Shown: piece after piece, positions 48,598-57,390 of the stretch | Layout: each line of letters begins with the position of its first letter | Position numbering within the stretch: the stretch's first letter is position 1 | NCBI GenBank assembly: GCA_002839675.1 | Contig: PGYM01000001.1 | Location: 1,007,602-1,071,601 of the forward strand | Source: Methanomicrobiales archaeon HGW-Methanomicrobiales-1 | Lineage (GTDB): Archaea > Halobacteriota > Methanomicrobia > Methanomicrobiales > Methanospirillaceae | Reading direction: 5' to 3' | Length of the DNA stretch: 64,000 bases | Program-made: the position numbers and the translations under genes | Notes under the pieces: generated by a model | Database searches by the model: none | Told to the model about the DNA's origin: nothing | What the model saw: the letters and a program-made list of their open reading frames with translations, nothing else

Positions 48598-49914
48598 TTA
48601 CTGGTTATTTCTAATGGAGAAGAACGCCAGCACAAGAAGCGCTCCGCACGCCATCAACGGAAGCGTCGCGGATTTCTGCTGGGTTGTGGGAGTAACCGGT
48701 GACATTCCGGCAACAACCGTGCTCACTGCACCCGCGTTTACCGTTGTCGTGACTTCATAATCCTGGTAACCAGGCTGCCGGACCATCACGACATGGCTTC
48801 CCACAGGAATATCCTTTAAGGTTAATGGAGTAATCCCGACAAAATTATTGTCAATTAATACATTTGCGCCAGCTGGTGTTGAGGAGATGGATAATTCACC
48901 ATAGCCGGGTTTTGGTCCCACCCGTGAAAGAATCGCGTTGATTTCCGAAACCGTGTTTGCATTTACACTGACCGGAGTCGTATAAGTCTCGTAACCCGAA
49001 AGAGCGAGGGCAATGGTATGATCGCCAACGCCAATGTTATTCAGTTTCAGTGAGCCGCTTGAAGGGGTTTGCCCGTAATTATTCCCATCCAGGGTTACCG
49101 ATGCGCCACCGGGACTTGAGGACACATATACCCATCCGACATTGCTCACGGGTACCGGGTTGAGTGTGCCTGAAACGGTTTTTGTCCCGCCGGACGGTAC
49201 GGTGACGGTTGATTTCCAGTCATAATATCCTGCATGGTCGAGTTCGACTATGTGGGTACCGGATGCAAGGTTGTTGAGGGTGAGGGGAGTTGTTCCACGG
49301 TACATGCCATCCAGGACCACTTTTGAGTTTGTGGGATCGGAAATCACATACAAAGCGCCCGAAGTATCCAAGGGAGAGAGGGGGCAATAGACAGACGAAC
49401 GTGTCCCGGATGAGACCGAAGTGGTTGTCGTGTAGGTATGGTACCCGTTGAGTTCTGCCTGTATCGTGTAACTTCCTGGCCAGACTTCGCTGATTGTCAG
49501 GGGGGCACTTCCCCGGTAGTTGCCATTAAAATAAATTGAGGCACCGGACGGTGACGATTCAACATAGATTGAACCATAATTAACCGGTGGAACCGGTGTT
49601 GGAATCGGGTTTAATGTGGCGTAATAAGTCCTTGTTTCCCCGGCACCCGGCATCGAGATATCCCCGCTGTAAGGAGTGTACCCGGATTTTTCTACGGAAA
49701 ATGAATGGTACGGGGCAGCCGTCGTATATACTGAGACCGTGAGGGAACCCCCGTTGATCAAGCCTTTTTCCACACCATCAAAATAGACTCTCGCCCCATC
49801 AACATTGCAGCGGATATCAATCCATCCCTCTTCGCCGCCAAGTGCGCTTACCACCGGGATGGTAAGCAGGAACATACTCATAGCGATACCCACAAGAAAA
49901 AGCAGTTTTTTCAT
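48598..49914 (-). CDS. Secreted protein with five PEGA repeats
   Basis: I start at the ATG at 49914 (438 residues), which has GGAGA upstream; the frame extends 15 codons further without support. A signal peptide (KKLLFLVGIAMSMFLLTIPVVSA) is followed by five PEGA repeats. Each has a strand such as GSIYVESSPSGASIYFNG, a threonine/proline turn (SAPLTI, TTPLTL, ITPLTL) and a closing GYxxY. A C-terminal hydrophobic anchor (about 415-433) ends it. It is probably displayed on the cell surface or S-layer. The repeats differ enough to show old duplication. It forms a convergent pair with the single-PEGA protein. Confidence 0.85.
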   Translation of the reverse strand: MKKLLFLVGIAMSMFLLTIPVVSALGGEEGWIDIRCNVDGARVYFDGVEKGLINGGSLTVSVYTTAAPYHSFSVEKSGYTPYSGDISMPGAGETRTYYATLNPIPTPVPPVNYGSIYVESSPSGASIYFNGNYRGSAPLTISEVWPGSYTIQAELNGYHTYTTTTSVSSGTRSSVYCPLSPLDTSGALYVISDPTNSKVVLDGMYRGTTPLTLNNLASGTHIVELDHAGYYDWKSTVTVPSGGTKTVSGTLNPVPVSNVGWVYVSSSPGGASVTLDGNNYGQTPSSGSLKLNNIGVGDHTIALALSGYETYTTPVSVNANTVSEINAILSRVGPKPGYGELSISSTPAGANVLIDNNFVGITPLTLKDIPVGSHVVMVRQPGYQDYEVTTTVNAGAVSTVVAGMSPVTPTTQQKSATLPLMACGALLVLAFFSIRNNQ

Positions 49915-50021
49915 AGTAATTCTCCGTCTAGGGAGAATGGCTTTTTCCAGTATAAACATTTCTGGTAACCGGAAAAAAACATCATCAGGAGATATTTTGC
50001 AGAGAAAAAACCTGCCCGAAA

Positions 50022-50642
50022 TTATTTGATAAACAATGCCTGGATTTCAGCACGGGGATGCTCCTGCCCGCGGACACGCAGGGACCACCGTTTCGTGGTA
50101 ATGGATTGGAGGTGTAAGGTACAGAAAAGATCCTGTACTTCCTGTTCGGTAAAAAAATGGGTAATAATCCCCGATCCTTTACGGATCGTTCCCGGTTCTG
50201 CTAAAGACCCTTTACCGTATCGAAAATCTTCAACAGAAAATCCTGAAAAATACAGGATGCCGCCTTTTTTCAACATTCCCGTTGCTTCAGCAGCCGCATG
50301 TTTGCGATCGCTGCTCACCAGATGCGAAAGAACATGAATCGCGATCACCCCATCAAAAATGCCGGGTGCAAAGGGCAACCAGCGGGCATCGGCTACACAG
50401 GTAAATCCATTGGGGTCGGTATCGGTGATGGGTTTACACATCCTGACTGCACAGGGGGAAAAATCAATGGCTGCCACATCCCAGTGGCGCTGGATCATAC
50501 AAGAGAGGGTCTTGCCATTGCCGCAACCAAGTTCAAGCACCCGGGAACCAGGCGATAAGACCGGCAGGTGATGTACGGTACCACTCCAGAGTGCTCCGCG
50601 TTGCAGGTAATCCTTGTCCCAGGCCTCGGAATCTTTTCTCAC
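50022..50642 (-). CDS. Class I SAM-dependent methyltransferase
   Basis: This 206-residue protein has a methyltransferase fold: motif I VLELGCGNGKTLSCM (about 35-49), motif II VAAIDFSPCAV, and FDGVIAIHVLSHL (about 95-107) as post-motif. KKGGILYFSGFSVEDFRYG follows. The GTG at 50642 has GGAGAGATC upstream. The acceptor is unknown. A minus-strand TATA-like CTTTAAATTT lies near 50672-50684. It sits after the corrinoid-activator gene but with about 200 bases between them, so it is probably separate. Confidence 0.85.
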   Translation of the reverse strand: MRKDSEAWDKDYLQRGALWSGTVHHLPVLSPGSRVLELGCGNGKTLSCMIQRHWDVAAIDFSPCAVRMCKPITDTDPNGFTCVADARWLPFAPGIFDGVIAIHVLSHLVSSDRKHAAAEATGMLKKGGILYFSGFSVEDFRYGKGSLAEPGTIRKGSGIITHFFTEQEVQDLFCTLHLQSITTKRWSLRVRGQEHPRAEIQALFIK

Positions 50643-50845
50643 GATCTCTCCTTACTTACCAATTTAGGACCGGGAAATTTAAAGCCGGTTACTCGCATAC
50701 CTGGTGGAATCTGTCAGGACCTTAAACGATCTGCAAACGTTATTGGAAATAATTCCCATAAATAAAAGCAAGGTTCAGGATTTGCTTAAAATAGCCGTCA
50801 TCAGCACGGGTTCTTATTAAAAAAACCAATATCCCTGCTAGGTCT

Positions 50846-52687
50846 TCAGGTTATTTCTTCACGGGAGAAATATTCTTTTTTTCCGGGAATGTAAATTGCC
50901 GCTGAATATTCTTCTATGAAATCTGCCTCAGTAAGAAGATCGATATAAACCATTTTGTCTGCCACTTCCTGTGCGGTGGATCGTTTCTTTTCAGACATGA
51001 GTGTTGCATAGGCGCCACTCAGCGAACCATTACCGATTCCCTGGAATGAGGCATTATAAAAATCAGGCAGAATGCCGAACCGGACAACATTTTTTATGTC
51101 GCCAAATGTCCCGAATGCCCCGGCAAGGTACACATTTTTTATATCGCAGACCAGAATGCGGTACTTTTTCAGCAGCACTCCAATCGACCCGAGTACTGCT
51201 GCTTTCGAGTCCATCAGGTATGCCATATCCTGCCCCGTGATCACAATATCCCTGCCGGTAGCCGTCTTGTCTTTGGGTACAAGCACATATTCAGGACCTT
51301 CCAGCCCGGTCCGGACTCCGGGCTTTCCGTCAACCAACTTTCCGGTAAAGTCAAGAATTCCCGCACGTACCATCGCGGCAGCAGCATCAATGATACCAGA
51401 ACCGCAAATCCCCCGGGGGGGTGCATCTCCAACGGTAGTCCAGGATACTGTGAAGTTTTTGGGATCGATACTGACAGATTCGATTGCGCCAAGCATGGCC
51501 CGCATACCGGAGCTGACCCCGGCACCTTCAAAGGCAGGACCGGATGCGCAGGAAACGGAGGCCAGCCAGTCGGAATTTCCCAGGATTACTTCACCGTTCG
51601 TCCCAAGATCGATGAGAAGCGAGAGATCTTTTGAGGAATGCATTCCCGAAGCCAATACATCTCCTACGGCATCGCCCCCAACAAAGCGGCTGACATTGGG
51701 CAGGCAGTATACATATGCCCCGGGATTTACCCCAATCCCAAGCTGCCGGGCAGGGATCAGGATCGGTTTCCGGGAGACCGGGATGTTGGCTAGCTCAAGG
51801 TCATGGCAGTCTTTTCCAACAAGAAGGTATTCCATCACGGTATTTCCACTGATACAGATGTCGTTGATATGGGACGGGTCCACGACTGCAGAAGGGGTCA
51901 ACTGGCTGATAACATCATTGATACTTTCCACCGCAAGGCGCTGGAGCGTTGCCATGCCTTCAGGTTTTCTTGCTGCATGGATACGGGTCAGGAGCTCCTC
52001 ACCGAGCGTGATCTGCCGGTTGAGAGAAGAGGCCTGTGCCCGGATACTTCCGTCGGAATGATTTACGAGCACCCCCACAACGGTTGTAGTTCCGAGGTCC
52101 AGGGCAAGACCATAGTTCTGTTCCCGGGTATCGCCGTCTTCTATTGCGATAACTTCCGGGTAATTACGGGAGCGGGTAATGGTGACCGTAACCATTGCTT
52201 TTACAGTAAGCAGGCGATCGTGCTGCTCTTTTGTCATGTGCGGGCGGGTTCCGGCATACCCTTCAAGGCGCAGCGAGCGGGACGAAGCGGAGTGACCGGC
52301 ATCATGTTCCGGCATTAACCGGTATTTTGCGACAAGAGGAGAAAGTTCGGGATTGTCGCTTATGCTGTTCATGAGGATCTGGGGAGAAAAGATCCTGCTT
52401 TCCACGGGAATGATAAACTCGCAATCTGCCAGGACATGTGTGTGGCAGGCCCGACAATAGTTGTTCTTTATCTCTTCTGGAGTAAGCCCGTGAAGACTCA
52501 GCGGTGAACCGGCATCGCTTGAGCCTTTCACAAAGATAACTTTGCACTTATTGCATTCCCCGTTTCCGCCACAGATGCTTTCGAACAGGATTGCTGCTTT
52601 ACGGATTGCATCAAGTACGGTCGTGCCCTTTGGTACGGAAACCTGCTTGTTCACCGGAGAGAACGAGACGGTAACCTGCTCAGTCAT
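50846..52687 (-). CDS. ASKHA-type reductive activator of corrinoid protein (AcsV/RACo-like)
   Basis: This 613-residue protein has an N-terminal 2Fe-2S ferredoxin domain (Cys39, 45, 48 in CGGNGECNKC and Cys78) and a large ATPase region of the acetate and sugar kinase/Hsp70/actin type. Its phosphate motifs include GLALDLGTTTVVGVLV (about 191-206) and LIDLGTNGEVILG. Proteins of this build (RACo, AcsV) use ATP to reduce inactive Co(II) corrinoid back to Co(I) in the CODH/ACS corrinoid protein. It differs from the Methanosarcina RamA design, which carries C-terminal 4Fe-4S clusters. It follows cdhE by 95 bases, fitting a role with the CdhDE corrinoid subunits. Confidence 0.85.
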   Translation of the reverse strand: MTEQVTVSFSPVNKQVSVPKGTTVLDAIRKAAILFESICGGNGECNKCKVIFVKGSSDAGSPLSLHGLTPEEIKNNYCRACHTHVLADCEFIIPVESRIFSPQILMNSISDNPELSPLVAKYRLMPEHDAGHSASSRSLRLEGYAGTRPHMTKEQHDRLLTVKAMVTVTITRSRNYPEVIAIEDGDTREQNYGLALDLGTTTVVGVLVNHSDGSIRAQASSLNRQITLGEELLTRIHAARKPEGMATLQRLAVESINDVISQLTPSAVVDPSHINDICISGNTVMEYLLVGKDCHDLELANIPVSRKPILIPARQLGIGVNPGAYVYCLPNVSRFVGGDAVGDVLASGMHSSKDLSLLIDLGTNGEVILGNSDWLASVSCASGPAFEGAGVSSGMRAMLGAIESVSIDPKNFTVSWTTVGDAPPRGICGSGIIDAAAAMVRAGILDFTGKLVDGKPGVRTGLEGPEYVLVPKDKTATGRDIVITGQDMAYLMDSKAAVLGSIGVLLKKYRILVCDIKNVYLAGAFGTFGDIKNVVRFGILPDFYNASFQGIGNGSLSGAYATLMSEKKRSTAQEVADKMVYIDLLTEADFIEEYSAAIYIPGKKEYFSREEIT

Positions 52688-52782
52688 GGAAAGCCTCGGA
52701 GAAAAGATAGGGAAAAAATGGAAATTGATAATGAATCATACAAGCCGACCGGGAATTATTTTCGACCGTGATGTTCAATTCA

Positions 52783-54228
52783 TTACTCCTTGTGCCAGCG
52801 TTCGCGGATATACAAGGCGATACCGGATGAATCCTTGGGCCCTACCAGGATTTTCCAGCCGGTTGCCTCTTCGGTTTCCCCACTGAGGCGGGCGGATAAT
52901 CCGGGAATGATCAGCGTTTTGTGATCCACGAGGTCAGCTACCCCATATTCCTTTATGGACGATGCGATTGCATCTGCGGTAAAATACCGTCCTGCAACAG
53001 CACTTTCCACGCTCAGGCCACCAGTATCGGTTACGATGAGGTAACAGTCAAGGTTTGCTGCCTTGATATCGGATTCCACGGTGAAATAGGTGAGAGCATA
53101 ATTTGTCGTGATAAGGACCGGGGAATCACGGCCGGGCCTGCCGAATGTTTTTACACCGGCTTCGACAGACACCGGTTTCCGGGGATCGGAGTAAATATTG
53201 AACCGCCAGATAAGCTGCGGGAGCAGCACCCAGCCATCAAGGCTATGCATGATGAGCAGGTCAGCATACCGGGTCAGGAGCATCGATGCCGTGGTGGCTT
53301 CCCGCCATTTTAAGACATCTTCGGATAACTCCCCACCGGTCCAGACCGTGAGCGGAACCCCGATAAGCGGAAAACCGGACAGTTCATCGAAATTCCTGCA
53401 GGCCTGTGTCCTGATGGCAGTAAAGGTACTGATCGTTTCAGCCAATCCGGCTTCTGCTACTGTCCCCGGGTCAAGAACAAGATCGGTGATACCATATGCA
53501 AGTAAGGTCCTTACCAGCGAACGAAGCAACGGGATATCATGGGGGGCAAAGACGGCAAGCGGAGCATGACAGGCCAGGGCAAGGTCAGCCATCTGTTTCC
53601 AGTTCTTCTCGGTCGCCGCATAGATGAGCGGGCGCTGTTCTTTCACTTCAGACAGGCCGGCTTCCATGACAACCGGATCGAGAGTGCAGAGAATCAGGGG
53701 CAGGTCGGTTGCGTCTGCCACCCGTTTCACGGTTGCCTTAAAGATTGCAGGATCGTTTGAACAGGAACGGATGGCAATCGCATTGAGTTTTAGGGTTCTT
53801 CCGATATAATTGTAGGAAAAACCGCTGATCTGGCGGACCCGGGCAACCAGTTCATCATCGGTCATGAGATCATTGACATCGATTGCGACCGGGGTCGGGT
53901 TGTGATAGGTAAACTCGTGCCGCTGGAGCACATATTTCCCACCGGTAATGGCAGCCGATGCTCCGGTACCGATGGTTACCTGGCGCACCGGGGGTGCCAT
54001 AAGATGCGAAAGAGACTCGTGCTCCTTGCTATATTCAATCGTATGAAGCGGAGGGCATGCAGAGAGCATCAGTTCGCCATTGACTACCCGCGTGGCAAAT
54101 GCCATGCAGTTGGATTCCCCGCATTCCTTGCAGTTTGTCCGGGGGAGCAGGGTATAGACATCTATGGGGCTGATCTCCCGTATGCTTTTTTTAGCCTTTT
54201 TTTGGGGCAGGGTACCGGGGCTGCTCAT
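52783..54228 (-). CDS. cdhE: CODH/ACS corrinoid iron-sulfur protein large subunit CdhE (gamma)
   Basis: This 481-residue subunit carries the methyl group on a corrinoid during acetyl-CoA synthesis. The N-terminal 4Fe-4S motif CKECGESNCMAFA with a later cysteine (SACPP) is the hallmark. The TIM-barrel region follows (about 100-320), and the C-terminal corrinoid-binding region includes SVEAGVKTFGRPGRDSPVLI and GGLSVESAVAGRYF. It overlaps cdhD by 4 bases. It works with CdhD, with methyl-tetrahydrosarcinapterin (or H4MPT) as donor. Confidence 0.95.
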   Translation of the reverse strand: MSSPGTLPQKKAKKSIREISPIDVYTLLPRTNCKECGESNCMAFATRVVNGELMLSACPPLHTIEYSKEHESLSHLMAPPVRQVTIGTGASAAITGGKYVLQRHEFTYHNPTPVAIDVNDLMTDDELVARVRQISGFSYNYIGRTLKLNAIAIRSCSNDPAIFKATVKRVADATDLPLILCTLDPVVMEAGLSEVKEQRPLIYAATEKNWKQMADLALACHAPLAVFAPHDIPLLRSLVRTLLAYGITDLVLDPGTVAEAGLAETISTFTAIRTQACRNFDELSGFPLIGVPLTVWTGGELSEDVLKWREATTASMLLTRYADLLIMHSLDGWVLLPQLIWRFNIYSDPRKPVSVEAGVKTFGRPGRDSPVLITTNYALTYFTVESDIKAANLDCYLIVTDTGGLSVESAVAGRYFTADAIASSIKEYGVADLVDHKTLIIPGLSARLSGETEEATGWKILVGPKDSSGIALYIRERWHKE

Positions 54229-55463
54229 ATTCTCACGCTCACCCAGTCATGGATCTGTTCAACCGGAGGATTTTCCTTTGTTTCGAGACGGTGAATTACG
54301 TCTTTGAGCGTGAGGACTGCTGCCGGGTGCATCATGAGGAACAGGTCAATACCGGCAAGGAGCAGGGTAAGGGCATTGACCGTTTCCCAGATCGGACCCC
54401 GTAGTTCACGCGGCCCGTATTCCGGGGGCATCTTCATCCAGGCTTCCCGGGCAGCCCAGGCATTGGTTGCAGCCGATATCACCGGGTGTGCCAGTTCCAA
54501 ATCCCCCATGAGGGCCGCATACCGGGCACGCTCATGAATCGTAAACGAGTACTCCAGCCCGTACCCCAGCGCCACGGTTGTCAGGTCCATGACGATCTGT
54601 TCTGGGGGAATGAACTCATACAGCCTCCGGTTCAGTTCCTTTGCGCTATTCAGTTCAAGACCGGTGAATGCGAGAAGCACATGGTCATGATCGCGGGCTG
54701 CGGTAGCAACGCTCTCCAGTGTTTTTGCTTCGGCCATATCAAGCGTAACAGAGTTCAGCAGCAGGCGCTCCCCATGAGCCATCTCGGCTACCGCGGTAAA
54801 AACAGCAGCATCTTTCTTCGGATCGCCGCAGCCTCCGACCATGATAGGGACATCTACAGCCTGCAACACGTCCTCAACGGTCTTTACCGCCTGCTTTACA
54901 CTGGCATCCTTGAGAAGAGGATCCGTGCTCATCAGGTGGATGGTGATCATGTCCGCCCCGAATTTTTTCACATTCATCCGCGCCCATTCAGCGGGATCTT
55001 CCATCACCTCTTTCACATTCTCGCGAAGGACCATGGGCAGGGAGACGGTCATATCAAAGACATCGAGCGAGAAGACCGGGGCATGGGCCGGTGGATGTAA
55101 CCGGTCTGCATACGCAGGAGTTGTTGCACCGCCGATGGTGAGGGTCTTGCTCCGGCTGCCGCCCTGTGATTTTGTTGCCCCGAGGGTTACTTCCCGGATC
55201 TTTCCCGGGAATTCTGTTATGTGGGGTACATAGGATTCACGGATCAGTTCCGTGGGTTTTTGCATTAAGACGGGTGTGACCTGAGGCTGGGTGAGCAAAG
55301 GAGCTAATGCTGATGAGGGGATGAAAAACTCAAGATCGCCGATCTCCAGCATCACATTCTGCAACTCAACCTGCTGTACACCTTTCAGCAGTTCGAGAAG
55401 CTGGGGGGCTAACGAGAGCAACTGTTCGCTGTTTATGCCGGAATTATTTTTTTGCGCCACCAT
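54225..55463 (-). CDS. cdhD: CODH/ACS corrinoid protein small subunit CdhD (delta)
   Basis: This 412-residue TIM-barrel subunit pairs with CdhE. It has typical parts: TLGATKSQGGSRSKTLTIGG (about 93-112), VPIMVGGCGDPKKDAAVF (about 195-212), and GYGLEYSFTIHERARYAALMG (key residues EYSFTIHER). It overlaps cdhE by 4 bases at its 3' end, and its ATG directly follows the cdhC stop. It forms the methyl-carrier with the corrinoid. Confidence 0.95.
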   Translation of the reverse strand: MVAQKNNSGINSEQLLSLAPQLLELLKGVQQVELQNVMLEIGDLEFFIPSSALAPLLTQPQVTPVLMQKPTELIRESYVPHITEFPGKIREVTLGATKSQGGSRSKTLTIGGATTPAYADRLHPPAHAPVFSLDVFDMTVSLPMVLRENVKEVMEDPAEWARMNVKKFGADMITIHLMSTDPLLKDASVKQAVKTVEDVLQAVDVPIMVGGCGDPKKDAAVFTAVAEMAHGERLLLNSVTLDMAEAKTLESVATAARDHDHVLLAFTGLELNSAKELNRRLYEFIPPEQIVMDLTTVALGYGLEYSFTIHERARYAALMGDLELAHPVISAATNAWAAREAWMKMPPEYGPRELRGPIWETVNALTLLLAGIDLFLMMHPAAVLTLKDVIHRLETKENPPVEQIHDWVSVRI

Positions 55464-56843
55464 TCACCTCCCCTTCGGTGCCGGGGGTTTGACCGGCAGG
55501 ATGATCACTTTTTCCGCAGTAATCTTTGCATTTTTTAAGATAACCCGGAATCCACCAACCGTCATAGGAATATCCCCGGCAGAAAATACGGTGGGAATAT
55601 CCGGAGATCCCGCAGCGGTTTCTTTTTCTGCAACCCAGCGCTGGATCACCGGATGATGATGGTCTTCTAAAAATACCCTGAGGTCTGCAACCGACATGGC
55701 ATCCTTTTCCGTGGCAATGGCTTCATAGACACCTGACGGAATGAACTCCTTCAGGCGTTCCTTGATCTCTGAGGGCATCCATACCACACGGTTGTACCCG
55801 CCATCCGCGTGCAGGAATCTTGTTGACCGCATGTATTCGATCGAGAGACCGTGGAAACCCTCCACCTGACGCCCGCCGGCCGTTGAATCAGCCATGGTCG
55901 AGAAGGCAAGGCCGTTTACCGTAACCTGACGGAACCCGCGGTGGACAATCCCGAACCCGTCCACTTCGGGGATATAGAATGCAATGCCTTCAAAACAACC
56001 ACAGGAAGTATGGGGATACCCGAATGCCGAGTAGAGGTAGACCCGGCTCACTTCACCCATAGATCGCTTTTTTGCACTCTCATTTATGCCGGTATACTCG
56101 CCATTCTCGCGGTCGAGGCACTCGCCTTTCTCGATTGCAAAGATCGGGCCTTTGGGATCAACTCCCGCTGCTGCCCTGCCGTCAAACCAGCTGATTGCAC
56201 CGCAGTTGGCATAGCGCTGCGGGGTGATGACACAGACATGCGTAGGGGCAAAGGACTGGCATAGTGCACACCCGTAGAACGTATCCACGTCATCATCGGA
56301 AAGCCCGCGTGCCCGTGCATCCCGGGCTTCATAGACTCCAAGGGCTTCTGCATAGAGCGGCCGGATTTTTTCCTTGTCGGTGATGAATGTTATCTGGACC
56401 TTTTCTAAAATGGGCAGTTCGTTCCGGAACAGCTCGTGCATGACCTTTCCGATAAAGGTAAAGGAGTTCAGTCCTTTGGCATAGGCCTTTTTTGAGAGCC
56501 GGATCCAGATATCATACCGCTGGTTGAGGTGCATGAATCCCGCGATATAGTTCGAGTATTCATGTATCCGCCGTTCAACGACTCCTTCAAGATCCGTTTC
56601 GATACGGGCACCGGCAACTTCGACAAGGATGCCAATCGGGTAATGCAAACCCGGTTCCATGGCGCTCAGATCCGGGCCGATAATCCGGATCTCACCGTCA
56701 GTGACCTGTTCCATAGGCCGGACCCGGACAATCTCGAATTTTTCCGGCTCGGCTGGCCCTCCCAGTTCCACCTGCATATCGTTCTTGCGGATACGTTCCC
56801 CTTCATGGACAAGACCGACTTCTACGGGAATATTGTCAAACAT
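55464..56843 (-). CDS. cdhC: Acetyl-CoA synthase beta subunit CdhC
   Basis: I start at the ATG at 56843 (459 residues, MFDNIPVEVG). The frame runs on upstream but only within cdhB, and this start lies 5 bases past the cdhB stop with GGGGGA upstream. The subunit joins CO, a methyl group and CoA at the A-cluster. The A-cluster cysteines are in YGCALCQSFAPTHVC, YANCG and SCGCFEG. The length of about 460 fits the archaeal form that lacks the bacterial N-terminal CODH-binding domain. Short overlap and spacing place it in the cdhABCDE operon. Confidence 0.94.
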   Translation of the reverse strand: MFDNIPVEVGLVHEGERIRKNDMQVELGGPAEPEKFEIVRVRPMEQVTDGEIRIIGPDLSAMEPGLHYPIGILVEVAGARIETDLEGVVERRIHEYSNYIAGFMHLNQRYDIWIRLSKKAYAKGLNSFTFIGKVMHELFRNELPILEKVQITFITDKEKIRPLYAEALGVYEARDARARGLSDDDVDTFYGCALCQSFAPTHVCVITPQRYANCGAISWFDGRAAAGVDPKGPIFAIEKGECLDRENGEYTGINESAKKRSMGEVSRVYLYSAFGYPHTSCGCFEGIAFYIPEVDGFGIVHRGFRQVTVNGLAFSTMADSTAGGRQVEGFHGLSIEYMRSTRFLHADGGYNRVVWMPSEIKERLKEFIPSGVYEAIATEKDAMSVADLRVFLEDHHHPVIQRWVAEKETAAGSPDIPTVFSAGDIPMTVGGFRVILKNAKITAEKVIILPVKPPAPKGR

Positions 56844-56848
56844 GCGTT

Positions 56849-57388
56849 TCAGTCCCCCAGGTTTGCAACAATGGATGTGAGGTTTGCCGCCCAGTCCTTG
56901 ATCGTGCTGTTCGGGAATGACCAGCTCGCATTGGGCTGGTACACGCAATCGAGGGTCATGGTCTTGACGTGGGGGGCAAAATGCTTGAGACCCGAAAGAA
57001 TGGTCCATTCCATGTAATACGGGAGACCGACAAAGATTGCCAGGTCATAGGATTCCTTCCCGTCAAGGCCTCTCCACTGGGAGTCCGTGAGACGGTTGGC
57101 GATATCAACGGCAGGCATCAGGGCAGCGGGAGAGAAACCTCGGTTGAGAAATTCCCGGTTCGTACTTGCCGTAACAACAACCGGAATTTTTCCTCTTTTT
57201 GATAGTTCGATAAGGCAGTCAATCAGTTTCCTGCCTTCAACTTCATATTCGAGAATGCCGTGACCAACGATCATGATGGGGCGTTTGGCCCTCCGGATCA
57301 TGGCATCAGCGATATCCGGCTTGATGATCAGGGAAGCCTTTTTCGGCCCGGGGATCTCAGCGGTCTGCCATGAGTCAGTCTTCGACAT
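56849..57388 (-). CDS. cdhB: CODH/ACS epsilon subunit CdhB
   Basis: This 179-residue flavodoxin-like subunit belongs to the alpha2-epsilon2 CODH component. It has the DHS-type nucleotide-binding fold with RPIMIVGHGILEYEVEG (about 36-52) and YDLAIFVGLPYYMEWTILSGL. It may mediate FAD-linked electron transfer and stabilises CdhA. It starts 2 bases after the cdhA stop. Size and order are canonical. Confidence 0.94.
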   Translation of the reverse strand: MSKTDSWQTAEIPGPKKASLIIKPDIADAMIRRAKRPIMIVGHGILEYEVEGRKLIDCLIELSKRGKIPVVVTASTNREFLNRGFSPAALMPAVDIANRLTDSQWRGLDGKESYDLAIFVGLPYYMEWTILSGLKHFAPHVKTMTLDCVYQPNASWSFPNSTIKDWAANLTSIVANLGD

Positions 57389-57390
57389 GA

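Noticed and set aside
51072..52061. 329-codon frame antisense to the corrinoid activator
   Set aside because: The composition is serine/proline-rich without any domain, and the sense gene is clear.
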